In this document: piece after piece, positions 16,974 through 26,897 of the stretch
Position numbering within the stretch: position 1 is the stretch's first letter
Layout of the letters: each line of letters begins with the position of its first letter
Source of the DNA: Blastopirellula sediminis
GTDB lineage: Bacteria; Planctomycetota; Planctomycetia; Pirellulales; Pirellulaceae
Length of the DNA: 64,000 nt
Assembly (NCBI RefSeq): GCF_020966755.1
Contig: NZ_JAJKFT010000002.1
Location: forward strand, 372,001-436,000
Reading direction: 5' to 3'
Notes under the pieces: generated by a model
The model's database searches: none
What the model saw: only the letters and a program-made list of their open reading frames with translations
What the model was told of the DNA's origin: nothing
Position numbers and translations under genes: made by a program

Positions 16974-19900
16974 TTAGTCATGTTTTTGAGGCGAATTCTT
17001 TTCGGACGCTTGAAAATGAATCTGATCATTTCCAGCGACCGAAAGGACCGCCCAGAAATAGGGATGGCTATAAATTCCATTGCCTTCGCGGGCATCCAAC
17101 ATGAACTGGCGCTGAGCGTCGGCCAGTGATTCTCCAACCGGTTCTCCGTGCGAAAGCTTGTCGAGAAGAGACGCCATCAATACAGTGCCGGTCCGATCGA
17201 ACACGTCCCATTTGCCGGTCACCACGCATGAGGTTCCCGATTGCAACAGGGCGCGCTGCAGGCCGAACAGATCGTCTCCTTGCATCGGCGCCTGATCGGC
17301 CAGGCCGGAATAGCAGGCGCTTAGGATGACCAGATCAGCACGCGTCTTCATGGAGTAGATCTCGCCGGCTTGAAGTAGACCGTCGGCGCCTTTTGCTTGT
17401 CCGCACCGTAGATAGCTCAGCAGCGGAGCACTGGCGACGTTCTGACCATGCGTTCCAACCAACAAGCCGCCCCGTTTTTGCAGAAGGCACTTTAGCGCCT
17501 CTTCGTCGGTCTCGTCTCCCTCCGCAATCTCGCCGATGCGATCGCCAAACGTGCGCCGTAGCGAGGCGAGGTCGCTCTCGACCCCTGGCAACGATGGTTG
17601 CCCGAGGAAGCTCGACTTGCCGAACCCATTCATCTGCGCGAGCGGCTGGTCGCCGCGACTGCGGATCCGATGATAGGCGAGTAGCGAGGGGGCTTCGACG
17701 ACGCTGTCGACCTTTTCGATCAAGAAGCGGGGCTGCGGAAGCTGATAGAATTTCAGGTCGCGATCATCGGTTTCAGTCACTAGCGCGGCGAACGGCAGAT
17801 AGTGGAGCACATGATGCGGCGCCACCAGCAACGAGTCCGATCCTTCAATTCGTGACGCGACCGGCGGCGGCAGCAGTCGTTCGTAGAGCCAATGCAATTG
17901 GGTCTGCCATTTCCGATCGGCCGCACGTCCCGAAGCGATCGCTTGCGAGATCTTTTGGGCCGCATGATCCATGTCCCCCAGAAAACTTCTGACCTCGGCG
18001 ATCAAACGCTGGGGGCTCAAGGGCGTTCCTTCTTCGTCGACCAACGTATAGGCGGAGATCCCGGTGGAGTCGATCAGAAAGAGGTGGGCCTTCTCGGCGC
18101 CGAGGAAGTACTCGATCGCTACCAGGTCGTCAGGCCAATCGGCCAGCATTTGTTCGACGTCTTGCTCCGTTTCCGCAATCGCTTGCGAGCTGGCGTCGTT
18201 GGCGGCGAGATAGTCCTGGAGCGCTCTTCCTTTGGCCAGTTCCGCGTACTTCAGCGCCTCGGCAGGCTTGCCCGCTTCGATGAGAAGCTCAATCAGTTGT
18301 TCGTTCACGTAGGCGCGCCGGGCGAAGAAGCCGGCACGGGAAAGTCCGTACTCATCTTGCGGGATTCGCTTCCGCAGGTACTCCGATAGGGCTTGGGAGA
18401 GATAGAGATGGCGTAGCGATTCGGCGCGTAACTCGTCTGACTCCGCTTGATTCCGTTCCCCTGACTCCGCTTCGCGCCGCAGCGACAACGCCAAGATCCG
18501 GTGCGCGGTTTCTACTCCTGCGAGCGAACCGCTATCGAGGTGAAGGTCGATCGCGGCTTGGGCATGCAGCTGACAATCTTGCGGGCGACGGGCGCGATGT
18601 GCGAGTCGTGCGAGGATTTCGTGAGCGACCGCTTGACTGACCGGATCCGCGTTTTTTGGATTGTCAGCGCTGGCTACCGCTTTTGCTGCGCTTTCCGCTT
18701 GCTGCGTGGCGAGTTGCTCGCCTCGGGCAAATTTCGATTTTGGCGCGACGCCTCCGTTGAGCAACCGGATATAGTCGGCCAACAGCGAATTCAAACGAGC
18801 CTGATTCGCGGCGGTAACAGCCGCTTGCTGCCGGCCAAGCCTTTCTGCTAGCAGGGCCGATTGTTTCAGTTCTTCGTTCGCGTCGATCCATTGATCCAGA
18901 CCAATCAGCAGCGGCGTCGGCATGTTGCTGGCCGTTTGTCTGGCGGCGTTGTAGAGTGCGTCTTGCGACTGCGAGAGGAGAAAATTGGCGAAATTGTTGT
19001 GGGCGTTGAACTGGTCTGCAGGCTTCGCCGTTTTGAGCACTTCGATCGCATCGACGAATGCCTGGTACGCTTCCATCGCCGTTGCGGAACTTGATTCCGA
19101 CATCACGACCGCATGGTAAAGCGACGCCAGGCCAGCGGCGCGAGGAGAAACGGATAGGTCGATTTTGGCAAGCGACGCTTCGGCGGCGTCCCATTGTCCC
19201 AGTCGAATCTGCCGGCGAGCCGCGTCGACTTCCGCGATTCCGGTCGCATCCTGCGTTACGTCGGATGCAAGCGTCGCTTTGCCTTGGAGCTCGTCGTTAA
19301 GCTGCTGATAGATCTGTTCGAGATGTTTGGGTAAGGCGTTTTTCGAAGCCGACTCCAGCAGGTCGAGCGCATCGACCGGGTAGCTCCGGCCGTTCGAATC
19401 GAGCAGCGCTTCGACGGCAACTTGCAAATAGAGAGGATCTTGCTGTGACGCAACGACGTTGCTGATCGCCGCGACTGGTTGGAGAACCGCCTCACGCCGC
19501 TCGGCCGATTCCACCTTGAAACGTAAGTTGCCGGAACCGCTGGACTGGCGCAACAGGTATTCGCCAGCTGGAAGTCCTTCGGCCCATTCGGTTGGTAGGG
19601 AAGTAATCTCACTCCAGGCTAGTTCTCGCTTTCCTTTGGGAAACGGGATCTTTGCCGAGATTCCGGTGCGATCGCGCAGAGTGACTTCATCTTGGGGATA
19701 AGGATCCCCTGGAGAGGAGGGCAAACGCCGTAACGTAATCCGCCCGCTGAGAAGCGTGCGATCATCCGCCGGGGTATAAATGCCGCCTGCGGCGACCTCG
19801 CGATAGATTTCGCCTCCGACCAACTGATCCAAGGGGGTACCAAGCAAGGCGAGCGTTTGCGGGCTATCGATCCATTCGCTGCGGCTGACGCCAGCTAGTT

Positions 19901-20171
19901 GCAGCGGCGCCGCGTCTGGGTCGGCGAGCGGCGGAGAGACTTTCGTGGCTGGGAGCGAGATCCATTGGTCTCGAATCCCCTCAGGCCAGACCAACAGCCC
20001 ATCTTTCGCCAATACCGCAGGCGTTGGTGGGAATGAAACGCGCTGGACGATCACGTTGTCAGCGTCGATCGAGATCAGGATCGCGCCCCCTGGCGGCGTC
20101 TGACCAAGTGCGACGGCGAGCGTAATGCACCAGACGCTTGCAACGAAAATCAGCAATCGGCGTCTTTGCAT
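16974..20171 (-). CDS. Secreted TPR-CHAT protease (clan CD)
   Basis: 1065 residues with a signal peptide (MQRRRLLIFVASVWCITLAV). An all-beta N-terminal part (about 28-200) is followed by about 450 residues of TPR-like helices: GQWDAAEASLAKIDLS, VESAERREAVLQPVA, AGKPAEALKYAELAKGRALQ. The C-terminal CHAT domain begins near 680 (WPDDLVAIEYFLGAEKAHLF). It has LLVAPHHVLHYLPFAALV, the catalytic His near 908 in LLVGTHGQN, the catalytic Cys near 953 in LVILSACYSG, and the terminal SHPYFWAVLSVAG. Both dyad residues are present, so proteolysis is expected. Export of a CHAT protease is less usual than a cytoplasmic one. It lies 48 bases after an EamA transporter gene in the caspase-rich series, suggesting co-transcription. 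Substrates are unknown. Confidence 0.9.
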   Translation of the reverse strand: MQRRRLLIFVASVWCITLAVALGQTPPGGAILISIDADNVIVQRVSFPPTPAVLAKDGLLVWPEGIRDQWISLPATKVSPPLADPDAAPLQLAGVSRSEWIDSPQTLALLGTPLDQLVGGEIYREVAAGGIYTPADDRTLLSGRITLRRLPSSPGDPYPQDEVTLRDRTGISAKIPFPKGKRELAWSEITSLPTEWAEGLPAGEYLLRQSSGSGNLRFKVESAERREAVLQPVAAISNVVASQQDPLYLQVAVEALLDSNGRSYPVDALDLLESASKNALPKHLEQIYQQLNDELQGKATLASDVTQDATGIAEVDAARRQIRLGQWDAAEASLAKIDLSVSPRAAGLASLYHAVVMSESSSATAMEAYQAFVDAIEVLKTAKPADQFNAHNNFANFLLSQSQDALYNAARQTASNMPTPLLIGLDQWIDANEELKQSALLAERLGRQQAAVTAANQARLNSLLADYIRLLNGGVAPKSKFARGEQLATQQAESAAKAVASADNPKNADPVSQAVAHEILARLAHRARRPQDCQLHAQAAIDLHLDSGSLAGVETAHRILALSLRREAESGERNQAESDELRAESLRHLYLSQALSEYLRKRIPQDEYGLSRAGFFARRAYVNEQLIELLIEAGKPAEALKYAELAKGRALQDYLAANDASSQAIAETEQDVEQMLADWPDDLVAIEYFLGAEKAHLFLIDSTGISAYTLVDEEGTPLSPQRLIAEVRSFLGDMDHAAQKISQAIASGRAADRKWQTQLHWLYERLLPPPVASRIEGSDSLLVAPHHVLHYLPFAALVTETDDRDLKFYQLPQPRFLIEKVDSVVEAPSLLAYHRIRSRGDQPLAQMNGFGKSSFLGQPSLPGVESDLASLRRTFGDRIGEIAEGDETDEEALKCLLQKRGGLLVGTHGQNVASAPLLSYLRCGQAKGADGLLQAGEIYSMKTRADLVILSACYSGLADQAPMQGDDLFGLQRALLQSGTSCVVTGKWDVFDRTGTVLMASLLDKLSHGEPVGESLADAQRQFMLDAREGNGIYSHPYFWAVLSVAGNDQIHFQASEKNSPQKHD

Positions 20172-20219
20172 GGTGTAAACTCAAGTCGACAAAGTAGGAA
20201 CGTCATGGTTACAAGCGGA

Positions 20220-21224
20220 TTACGCCACGGAATCCGGACCCATATTCTTGGAAACGGGGAAATTTCTTGGTCGATTTTCTTCCAACTCGGAAAAGAGGGT
20301 CGGTGACGTCGCGACATCTTCGTCGTTCTCTTCCGCTCTGCCGCTGCGGAGCGTTGTCGACAACAAGCCTGCCGTAACCAGGGCACAACCCAACAGGAGA
20401 TTCGGCGGCAGTGGATCCGCCATAAACAGCCACGCCCCCAATACGCCCAAAAGCGGCGAAGTGAGGCGAAAGATGTTCAATTCATTGGGATTGTGATATT
20501 TCAGCAGCGTCGTCCAGAGCAAAACGGCGACGCCTGATACCAGTAGTCCTTGATAGGCGACGGCCGTCAACGCTGACGTCGTGAGCGCCGTCGCCGGTAC
20601 CGTTTCCGAACTGAAGCTGATCAGCCCGCAAATGACCATTCCGATGCAGGTTGACCAGAAAACAAGTTGAATTGGGTCCAGCCGCTGTAGTATCACGCGG
20701 ACGTAGACGATCTTCGCCGCCATCGACGCGGCCGAGAGAAGCACTAGGATATCGCCCAGCAGAGATATCCCCGGCTCCGCAGCGCGATGCAAAAAAATTA
20801 CCCATACCCCTGCAATCGCCAAACCAAGTCCGATCCGTTGACGCAGATTGGTCTGCGAATGGGTCAAAAAGAGATGGCAAAACAAGGCGGTGAAAATCGG
20901 GAAGGTGTTGATCAAGACGATGCTACGCGCGGACGTCGTATAAGTCGTTCCGATCGTAAATAGCGAAAACTGCAATGCGACCAAGACGCCGCTAACAGCC
21001 AGAATGAACCATTGATTCCGCGCCGCCCGCAGCGAGGTTCCGCATGCGCAGGCCAGCGCTGCGACGAGCGGCAACGCCAACAAGAATCGAAGCGTAATCA
21101 CAAAGAAGGGAGGGAGGTCCACCACCGACAACTTTACGGCGATGGCTTGGCCGGCCCAAATCAGCGCGCAAATCGAAGCTGACAAAATGGACCAGGCGGT
21201 CATTCTGTGCTCGTGAACGCGCAC
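20220..21224 (-). CDS. EamA/DMT-family transporter (10 membrane helices)
   Basis: 334 residues. Two EamA repeats are seen: SASICALIWAGQAIAVKLSV with FFVITLRFLLALPLVAALA early, and LLSAASMAAKIVYVRVILQR with LFMADPLPPNLLLGCALVTAGLL late. SIVLINTFPIFTALFCHLFL and RIGLGLAIAGVWVIFL are typical drug/metabolite transporter helices. The start is probably GTG 21224, because GGGGAG lies six bases upstream, whereas the ATG at 21203 has no ribosome site. The C-terminal 40 residues are polar (RAEENDEDVATSPTLFSELE). It begins 27 bases after the ATP-grasp-like gene, so the two are almost certainly co-transcribed; export of the ligase product is a reasonable guess. Confidence 0.88.
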   Translation of the reverse strand: MRVHEHRMTAWSILSASICALIWAGQAIAVKLSVVDLPPFFVITLRFLLALPLVAALACACGTSLRAARNQWFILAVSGVLVALQFSLFTIGTTYTTSARSIVLINTFPIFTALFCHLFLTHSQTNLRQRIGLGLAIAGVWVIFLHRAAEPGISLLGDILVLLSAASMAAKIVYVRVILQRLDPIQLVFWSTCIGMVICGLISFSSETVPATALTTSALTAVAYQGLLVSGVAVLLWTTLLKYHNPNELNIFRLTSPLLGVLGAWLFMADPLPPNLLLGCALVTAGLLSTTLRSGRAEENDEDVATSPTLFSELEENRPRNFPVSKNMGPDSVA

Positions 21225-21230
21225 CAGAAT

Positions 21231-21236
21231 CTCCCC
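21231..21236 (-). promoter_or_regulatory. Ribosome binding site supporting a GTG start
   Basis: GGGGAG on the minus strand, six bases before GTG (21222-21224) of the EamA transporter gene. The alternative ATG at 21203 has no comparable site. Confidence 0.65.
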
Positions 21237-21251
21237 AGCCGTGCAACCAGC

Positions 21252-22697
21252 TTACTGCTGAAGCACCGCCTGAATGATTCCCGCTTTACCGACATTGGTA
21301 ATCGCTTCCGGCGATATGCGCGAGAATAGGCCTCGATACTGACCGCGAATAATTCCCATCGCGACCGTGATGAACATTTCGACCGGCAACAGATCCGCCT
21401 TGTCGCCGCCGTGGTAGAGGACCGGCAACGAAGCCGGCGCCGCAAACTCTTGCACCACGCACGGCAAATTCGCCTGCGGACGACAGGCCGCTTCCCAGGC
21501 TGCCGTCGTCGAGGCCGCTCCAATCGTGACGCCGAATCCACGTCCCTCGTTCGCCGGCTTGATGACGAATCGATCTTTATGTTCGAGCAGGTACGGAAGC
21601 AGATCGATCTCTTCGCCGTGCAGTAAGACTTTGCCTGGCTGGAGACGAGCGGTCCACATGACATGCCGCGTTATGAAGTCGCGTTGATCGCCCGACAGCG
21701 TCTTCTGAAACGCAGGCGCGTGCAAAACTTCCAGTAAGGTCTTGTCTTCCGCGATGGTCGCCGCGACCAGATTGTTGACCGAAACGAACGCCTGATCGAC
21801 GACCGCAGAAAGAAACGGGGCGTATCGCTTTTCAAAACCGGCTCGCCAACAGTGATTGGAACTGTCGGGCGTACTGACGCGGATCTTGTTATAGCTTAGC
21901 GAGATGAAATCCCCATCATGTCGCAAAACGCCGTCCCGGTAGGTCAGGTCCATCGCATTGACGATGCGAGCGGTCCGCCCCCGATCCTCGAATTGGGCCT
22001 TCAGCAACTCCAGTTCGTTGTGAAGATAGTTCTCGTCGTTAACCAGCGCGACCAACCCAACGGGAAGCCCTGCTTCCCGCTCGATCGCCAAAAGTTCGTC
22101 GACCAGCGATCCGGATTCCAAGGTCGCAGCATGGCGAGATTCAAGTTCGTCTTCCAAACCTAATGACTGGAGCCCGCTAATGGCGGCGTCGTTGCAGATA
22201 GCGGCATGTGCGAACCCCGCCGGACAGCAGGAGTTGAGCTCGATGACCTTCAGCTCCCCCTTCTGCGTAATCACGGCGTCATAGCGACTGTAACCCTGCC
22301 ACGTTTGCAGGCCGCGAGTCTTAGCGAAGTAAGGCGCCATCCGCAGATGCGCCGGAAAGTACTCGGCCAACCGACTCCGATCGGCCAAAACCCAGTCGAC
22401 GGCAGTTTCGACCAGATCGTGCAACGTTTCCGAGATTGTTTCGAGCAGCGTTACGTCTTCCGAATCGAGCATCAGCGCCGACGTCGCCGCGGGAAGTTCT
22501 CGCGAACTTTCAAACCGAACTCCATTTTCCCGCAAATACCGCATCGAGACGTCGCGGGCTTGATACAGCCGTTGCGGCTCTTTGCACCACAACTGAAACA
22601 ACCGTTCGTGGAGATCGTAGGTCGCGGTCAAGTCAATGCCGTGACGCTGGGTTGCGATCTTCGGTTGTGCAGGTTGGGAATGCAGACTAGGCATCAT
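21252..22697 (-). CDS. ATP-grasp-like enzyme (possibly circularly permuted type)
   Basis: About 481 residues; two consecutive ATGs (22697, 22694) follow a GTG and the exact start is uncertain. The chain has KGELKVIELNSCCPAGFAHA and, much later, PYLLEHKDRFVIKPANEGRG followed by FGVTIG, which reads as an ATP-grasp phosphate-binding loop. The acidic ELN (metal-ligand type) lying before the loop in sequence suggests the circularly permuted ATP-grasp arrangement of the glutathionylspermidine-synthase-like group. Such enzymes join a carboxylate to an amine using ATP; substrates are unknown. The Cys pair in NSCCPAG is unusual. It is followed closely by an EamA exporter and lies 63 bases after the caspase-fusion gene, implying a shared transcript. 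Confidence 0.7.
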   Translation of the reverse strand: MMPSLHSQPAQPKIATQRHGIDLTATYDLHERLFQLWCKEPQRLYQARDVSMRYLRENGVRFESSRELPAATSALMLDSEDVTLLETISETLHDLVETAVDWVLADRSRLAEYFPAHLRMAPYFAKTRGLQTWQGYSRYDAVITQKGELKVIELNSCCPAGFAHAAICNDAAISGLQSLGLEDELESRHAATLESGSLVDELLAIEREAGLPVGLVALVNDENYLHNELELLKAQFEDRGRTARIVNAMDLTYRDGVLRHDGDFISLSYNKIRVSTPDSSNHCWRAGFEKRYAPFLSAVVDQAFVSVNNLVAATIAEDKTLLEVLHAPAFQKTLSGDQRDFITRHVMWTARLQPGKVLLHGEEIDLLPYLLEHKDRFVIKPANEGRGFGVTIGAASTTAAWEAACRPQANLPCVVQEFAAPASLPVLYHGGDKADLLPVEMFITVAMGIIRGQYRGLFSRISPEAITNVGKAGIIQAVLQQ

Positions 22698-22760
22698 CAC
22701 GACTTTCGGCAGGCTGTCACGCAGGGGATCTCAAGTTGCAACCCTTCTTCTCCGACTTGC

Positions 22761-25700
22761 TCAATTCGACTTGGAAAGCCGGATCGGCAAGTCGGCGAGC
22801 GTGGCGTTCCTCCCAATTCCATAGGCCCGGGATGTGGTCTGTTGACCTTTCGAGAGGTCGCGGACCCGCTGTCCCAAGTAGTATTCGATATCTTCCAAGG
22901 TGACGAATCCTTGACGGCTTCCCGGAAGCGGCGTGTTCTGCGGCTGATCCAAATAGTCGCCTTCAAACGCTTCTCGCAGCGCCAGCGTCAGATAGCCATG
23001 GCCGACGCGGCGATCTTCGAGCGCCGGCTGCGAGCTAATCGACGAGGCGAGGAGAATGACGTTCGAATCGTTCGTCGAGCTGAAGCGGCGAATCTGCTCA
23101 TTCGCGAGCGCTCGCATTCGATCGGTGGCGGCTCGCATCGCAATCGCGTCGTCCGGTGCGAACGCTTTGCCGCTGAAGCACGAATCGAGTACGCAAATCA
23201 CCGTAGCGCCCATGTTGGCCAGCGAGTTTTGCAGTACCTTGTCGTGAATCGCGGTCCGTTCCATCCCGACCTTGCTGTCGTAGTCATGCGGCAAGAGGAA
23301 GTAGCTTCGATCGCCGTGCGCCTTTTCGCCATGTCCGGAGAAGGTGACGAAGACGATGTCCCCGGGGCGAACCGGCTGAATTCCTTCCTCCGAGCTTCCC
23401 TGCGTAAACTTCCGAATCCACGCGAAGATGTTTTCGTAAGTCGCTTCCTCGTTCGTCAAGCTCTTAATCTTGCCGCACTCAAACAGGGCGTCGTCCCCTT
23501 CGCACAAACTGCGGAAGTCTTTCTCTAGTCCCATCGCATCGTTGGCGGCGACTCCCAAGTTGAACGTGGGATCGGCGTAGCGCGAAACGCCGATCGAAAG
23601 AGCGTAAAGTCGGCAGTTTTTGGGTCGACCATTCTCGGCGATCGCAATCGGCGCATTGGAACCTTTTGCGCCAGGGGCGAGACTCAGCTTGGCGCCGCGG
23701 CTCACGACGTCGGCGATCAATCTCGGCTGCGCAGTGAGCGCGGAAGTAGTGCTGTTCCGAAGCGCGACGTCGCCGCATTTGGCGTACCGGTAGAGATACT
23801 CCGGCGAGACGTCGCCGTCCGTGTGGACTTCTTTGATCAGGTACTCCAGCTTGCGGACGACCGAGTCGATCGTGTGCTGTGAGGTCTGGTTGGGGCCCAG
23901 CAGGTACTGCATGCTGAGAAGCATGACGTCCAAATCGGTTCGGCTGACGTTTCCGCGGGCGTTGTAACTAGCCAGCCGCTGCGAGCAGAAGCTTTCCAGT
24001 TTGGTAAGCGTCTTCTTTTGTCCATCAGCGTCTTGCTGATTGACCTCCAGCATCGCGTTCGCCAACGCTCGACACGTACTATAGATCTGCTCTTGCTCCG
24101 GCGTGATCGTCTCTGCCGCGGGGAGGAGATCCGAGATCGCGAGCATTTCGGTTTCCGCTTCGCTTTGACGGAAGTCCAGGCACAACGCGATCACGCGCTT
24201 GTACTGGATATTCGCCACATGGGGCCAAAGCTGGTCGAGTTCGAAGGCAGGCGAACGCGCGGCGAGTTCCGCTTGGCCGAAAACTTCCGCCGCACGAGGA
24301 TAGTCGGCGGGTGTGCCGAACATGTAGGTATCGCCGAGCCGCTCGTACAAATTGGGAAAACGACGCACTAGATTGCGCTCGTCTTGCGACTTCAAACCGG
24401 AACGGACACGTCCGTCGATGTTATTGATCGCCTCGTTGTAGGTGTACTGGGCCGACTCCGTCTTTCCCGTGAAGTGAGCGACCATTGCGTCATTCTGCAT
24501 GATCATCAGGCGCTTCGTGAAGACCTTCACGTCGTCCGCGTCGGTCTGATCGTCGAGCGCCTTTTTCGCCTTGGCGAACCATTCGCGGGCTCGTTCCAGA
24601 CGCCAGCGGTCAAATTCCAGCCAACCACGCTCCTCGTAGCTGACTTCGCGAAGCATATGGTTGTCGTTGAATTTCAGCTCCGAATTGTTGGCGAATCTTT
24701 CAGCATTATCGAGCGCTTCGCTCGCCATCACCATCCGATTCCGCTTGCGGTAGTTGAAAGCAATGCGTGTGGAGAGGGCGACCTTTAGCGACGGCGATAC
24801 GGCTCGTTCCACCGCATGTTCGTATTGGGCGATCGCCTCCAGCGACAAGCCCCGTTCGAAGGTGCGTCCGAGGTCGCCGTAGCAAACCGCCTCCAATTCT
24901 TGATCGCCATCCGCTTGATAGGCGTCGACGGCCATTTGATACGACTCGCGAGCGGCAGTCTCGTTCCCCATCTTTTGATAGAGCAAAGCCCGCATGTGCC
25001 GCGCAGTTCCGCTGTCCACACGCTGCGGGTCAAGCATTCCCAGGAAGTATTCGTACGCGGCCTTCAGGCTATCAGGCGATTCCTGCGCCGGATCGATCTT
25101 CAGCAAGCGACCGACGACGGCCCATTCCGGATCGTGGGGCGGCGACTTGCGGACCATTTCTTCGACCATCGCCCGCAAGCGGTCCATTTGTTTTTCGGTC
25201 GGCGCGGTCGCCAATTCCTGGGCCAGGGCGATCTGGCTCTCGTCCGCGTGCGCGGCCCCCGTCAGAATCTTCTTGCGAACGATCGGCGCATACCAGGGAA
25301 ACTCGTCGAACCACCAGTCGCCGTAGACGTCTGGTTGTTCGGCCAGCGAAGAGGCCCACAAGGGAGCTTCCTGCGGAGGTTGAACCGGCTTGGGTACAAG
25401 CCCGTAGCCGATGATTCCGGCCAGACAGAGCAGCACGACGGCCGAAATTCCAATGAGCGTTCGGGAAGGTCGCCAGCGAGCGGGACGAGCCGGCGGCTCG
25501 CTGGCCGCAGCGGGCGCTGGTTTCGGCTGCGGTGCAAGCGACTGCGGCGGCGCCGGGGCTGCAACTCGCACAGGCGTGGGCGCTGCGAATTGTCGCGGCC
25601 AGGTCTCGCTTGTGCTTGCGGTGTACGTGTCGAGCGTCGACGTTTCGGTAACGGTGATTCGCGTCGGCAAGGCGACTCCGCTAGCCGCCTCCGCGCACCA

Positions 25701-26804
25701 CGTCTTGAAGGCGTCGGGATCGGCAAATTCGGCGAGCACCTGGTGAACCATCGCCGCGTCGTCGAGCCGCTCGTCGGGATCGATCGCCAGCATCTGCCAG
25801 ATGATCGCCTCCAGCTTACGGGGACACTGGACCGGGAAGGTCGATACTTCTTCCGACTTCGCGGGATTCGGCTGTTGGGGCGGAATCGCTCCGGTCAGCG
25901 CGTAGTAGAGCGTGCAACCGAGACTGTAAACGTCGCTCCGTTTGTCGAGTTGCGGAGGCTCGTGCCCCAATTCCGGCGCTCGGAATCCCAAAAACTGCAT
26001 TCCCGCGTCGGTTGGCGCAGTTGCATACCGGAGATAACGGAGGTTCAGGAGTTCGGTCAGGCCGAGTCCCGAAACCTTCACCACCGCCTGGGACGGATTC
26101 AAAATCAAACTTTGCGGACGGAGATCGCCGTGGCAGCGAAAGTGATCGTGAACCTGAATGATGCCGCTGGCCGCTTGGCGCATGAACTCGCATACGACCC
26201 CCAACGGAATCGGATGACGCTGAGCGACGAGTCCGGCGAGCGTTGGCCCCTCGACAAACTCGGTCAGCAACAGAATGTCTCCATCCGATTCGACCAACTC
26301 ACGCGGCCGCGCCAGGTTCGGGTGCAGCATGAAGGCCAAGTCGGTGAACGAACAACCGCTGGGATGATCCTGTTCGATGAAGAGCCCCGGGAGCGAGCGG
26401 ACGCACATCATGTTTCCCGAACTGCGCTGGCGCACCTTGTAGACAGCGCCGATCGGCGAACGTCCAACTCGCTCCAGCACGTCGTCGTCAGGAAACGCCG
26501 CATCGACTCGTTTGAGGTGCACGTCGTCATTGATGAGTGCGTCGCGCAGCAGTTCCTGATTCGGGAATCGGCGATCGAACTCTTCGCGTGACATCGTCTC
26601 GCCGGCCTGTTCGCGGTAATAGATTTCCCGCTGCAGCAATCCGAACAGTAACGGGGTTCGGTCGCTTTCCGGCACATATTCCAGCAACGACTCCGCCATC
26701 AGTCGCGGACCACGGCGGAGCGATTGCTCAAATAGCTGGCAAACCTGGTCGGCAGTGACCTTCCAAAGCACTTGCCGCGGTGTGTTTGTTTCCCCCTGTG
26801 CCAT
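22761..26804 (-). CDS. Pseudokinase-TPR-caspase (peptidase C14) fusion protein
   Basis: 1347 residues from the ATG at 26804 (MAQGETNTPRQ). Residues about 1-330 have the fold order of planctomycete Ser/Thr kinases but lack catalysis. The VAIK lysine is replaced (CVRSL near 135), HRD reads CHGDLRPQS near 225, and DFG reads SGLGL. A Pro/Ala linker and one membrane helix (about 449-470, ISAVVLLCLAGIIGYGLV) follow. About 500-1000 are TPR-like helices (GNETAARESYQMAVDAYQAD, SLEAIAQYEHAVERA). The C-terminal caspase domain begins with LYALSIGVSRYADPTFNLG. Its dyad His is near 1158 (VTFSGHGEKAHG) and Cys near 1209 (CVLDSCFSG), 51 residues apart as in active caspases and metacaspases. The caspase is therefore probably active, with the pseudokinase as sensor or scaffold. 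It sits 93 bases after another caspase gene. Confidence 0.9.
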   Translation of the reverse strand: MAQGETNTPRQVLWKVTADQVCQLFEQSLRRGPRLMAESLLEYVPESDRTPLLFGLLQREIYYREQAGETMSREEFDRRFPNQELLRDALINDDVHLKRVDAAFPDDDVLERVGRSPIGAVYKVRQRSSGNMMCVRSLPGLFIEQDHPSGCSFTDLAFMLHPNLARPRELVESDGDILLLTEFVEGPTLAGLVAQRHPIPLGVVCEFMRQAASGIIQVHDHFRCHGDLRPQSLILNPSQAVVKVSGLGLTELLNLRYLRYATAPTDAGMQFLGFRAPELGHEPPQLDKRSDVYSLGCTLYYALTGAIPPQQPNPAKSEEVSTFPVQCPRKLEAIIWQMLAIDPDERLDDAAMVHQVLAEFADPDAFKTWCAEAASGVALPTRITVTETSTLDTYTASTSETWPRQFAAPTPVRVAAPAPPQSLAPQPKPAPAAASEPPARPARWRPSRTLIGISAVVLLCLAGIIGYGLVPKPVQPPQEAPLWASSLAEQPDVYGDWWFDEFPWYAPIVRKKILTGAAHADESQIALAQELATAPTEKQMDRLRAMVEEMVRKSPPHDPEWAVVGRLLKIDPAQESPDSLKAAYEYFLGMLDPQRVDSGTARHMRALLYQKMGNETAARESYQMAVDAYQADGDQELEAVCYGDLGRTFERGLSLEAIAQYEHAVERAVSPSLKVALSTRIAFNYRKRNRMVMASEALDNAERFANNSELKFNDNHMLREVSYEERGWLEFDRWRLERAREWFAKAKKALDDQTDADDVKVFTKRLMIMQNDAMVAHFTGKTESAQYTYNEAINNIDGRVRSGLKSQDERNLVRRFPNLYERLGDTYMFGTPADYPRAAEVFGQAELAARSPAFELDQLWPHVANIQYKRVIALCLDFRQSEAETEMLAISDLLPAAETITPEQEQIYSTCRALANAMLEVNQQDADGQKKTLTKLESFCSQRLASYNARGNVSRTDLDVMLLSMQYLLGPNQTSQHTIDSVVRKLEYLIKEVHTDGDVSPEYLYRYAKCGDVALRNSTTSALTAQPRLIADVVSRGAKLSLAPGAKGSNAPIAIAENGRPKNCRLYALSIGVSRYADPTFNLGVAANDAMGLEKDFRSLCEGDDALFECGKIKSLTNEEATYENIFAWIRKFTQGSSEEGIQPVRPGDIVFVTFSGHGEKAHGDRSYFLLPHDYDSKVGMERTAIHDKVLQNSLANMGATVICVLDSCFSGKAFAPDDAIAMRAATDRMRALANEQIRRFSSTNDSNVILLASSISSQPALEDRRVGHGYLTLALREAFEGDYLDQPQNTPLPGSRQGFVTLEDIEYYLGQRVRDLSKGQQTTSRAYGIGRNATLADLPIRLSKSN

Positions 26805-26897
26805 TTGCCCAAATCCCGTTTTAAAAACCCCCAAAGCGTTTGGCGGCGGAGTTCAGGTTCTCCGCAACTCGAAACGCACCGCTGACCCCAGGGAACG

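Noticed and set aside
24816-26591. 591-codon plus-strand open frame
   Set aside because: Antisense to the pseudokinase-caspase gene and without motifs.
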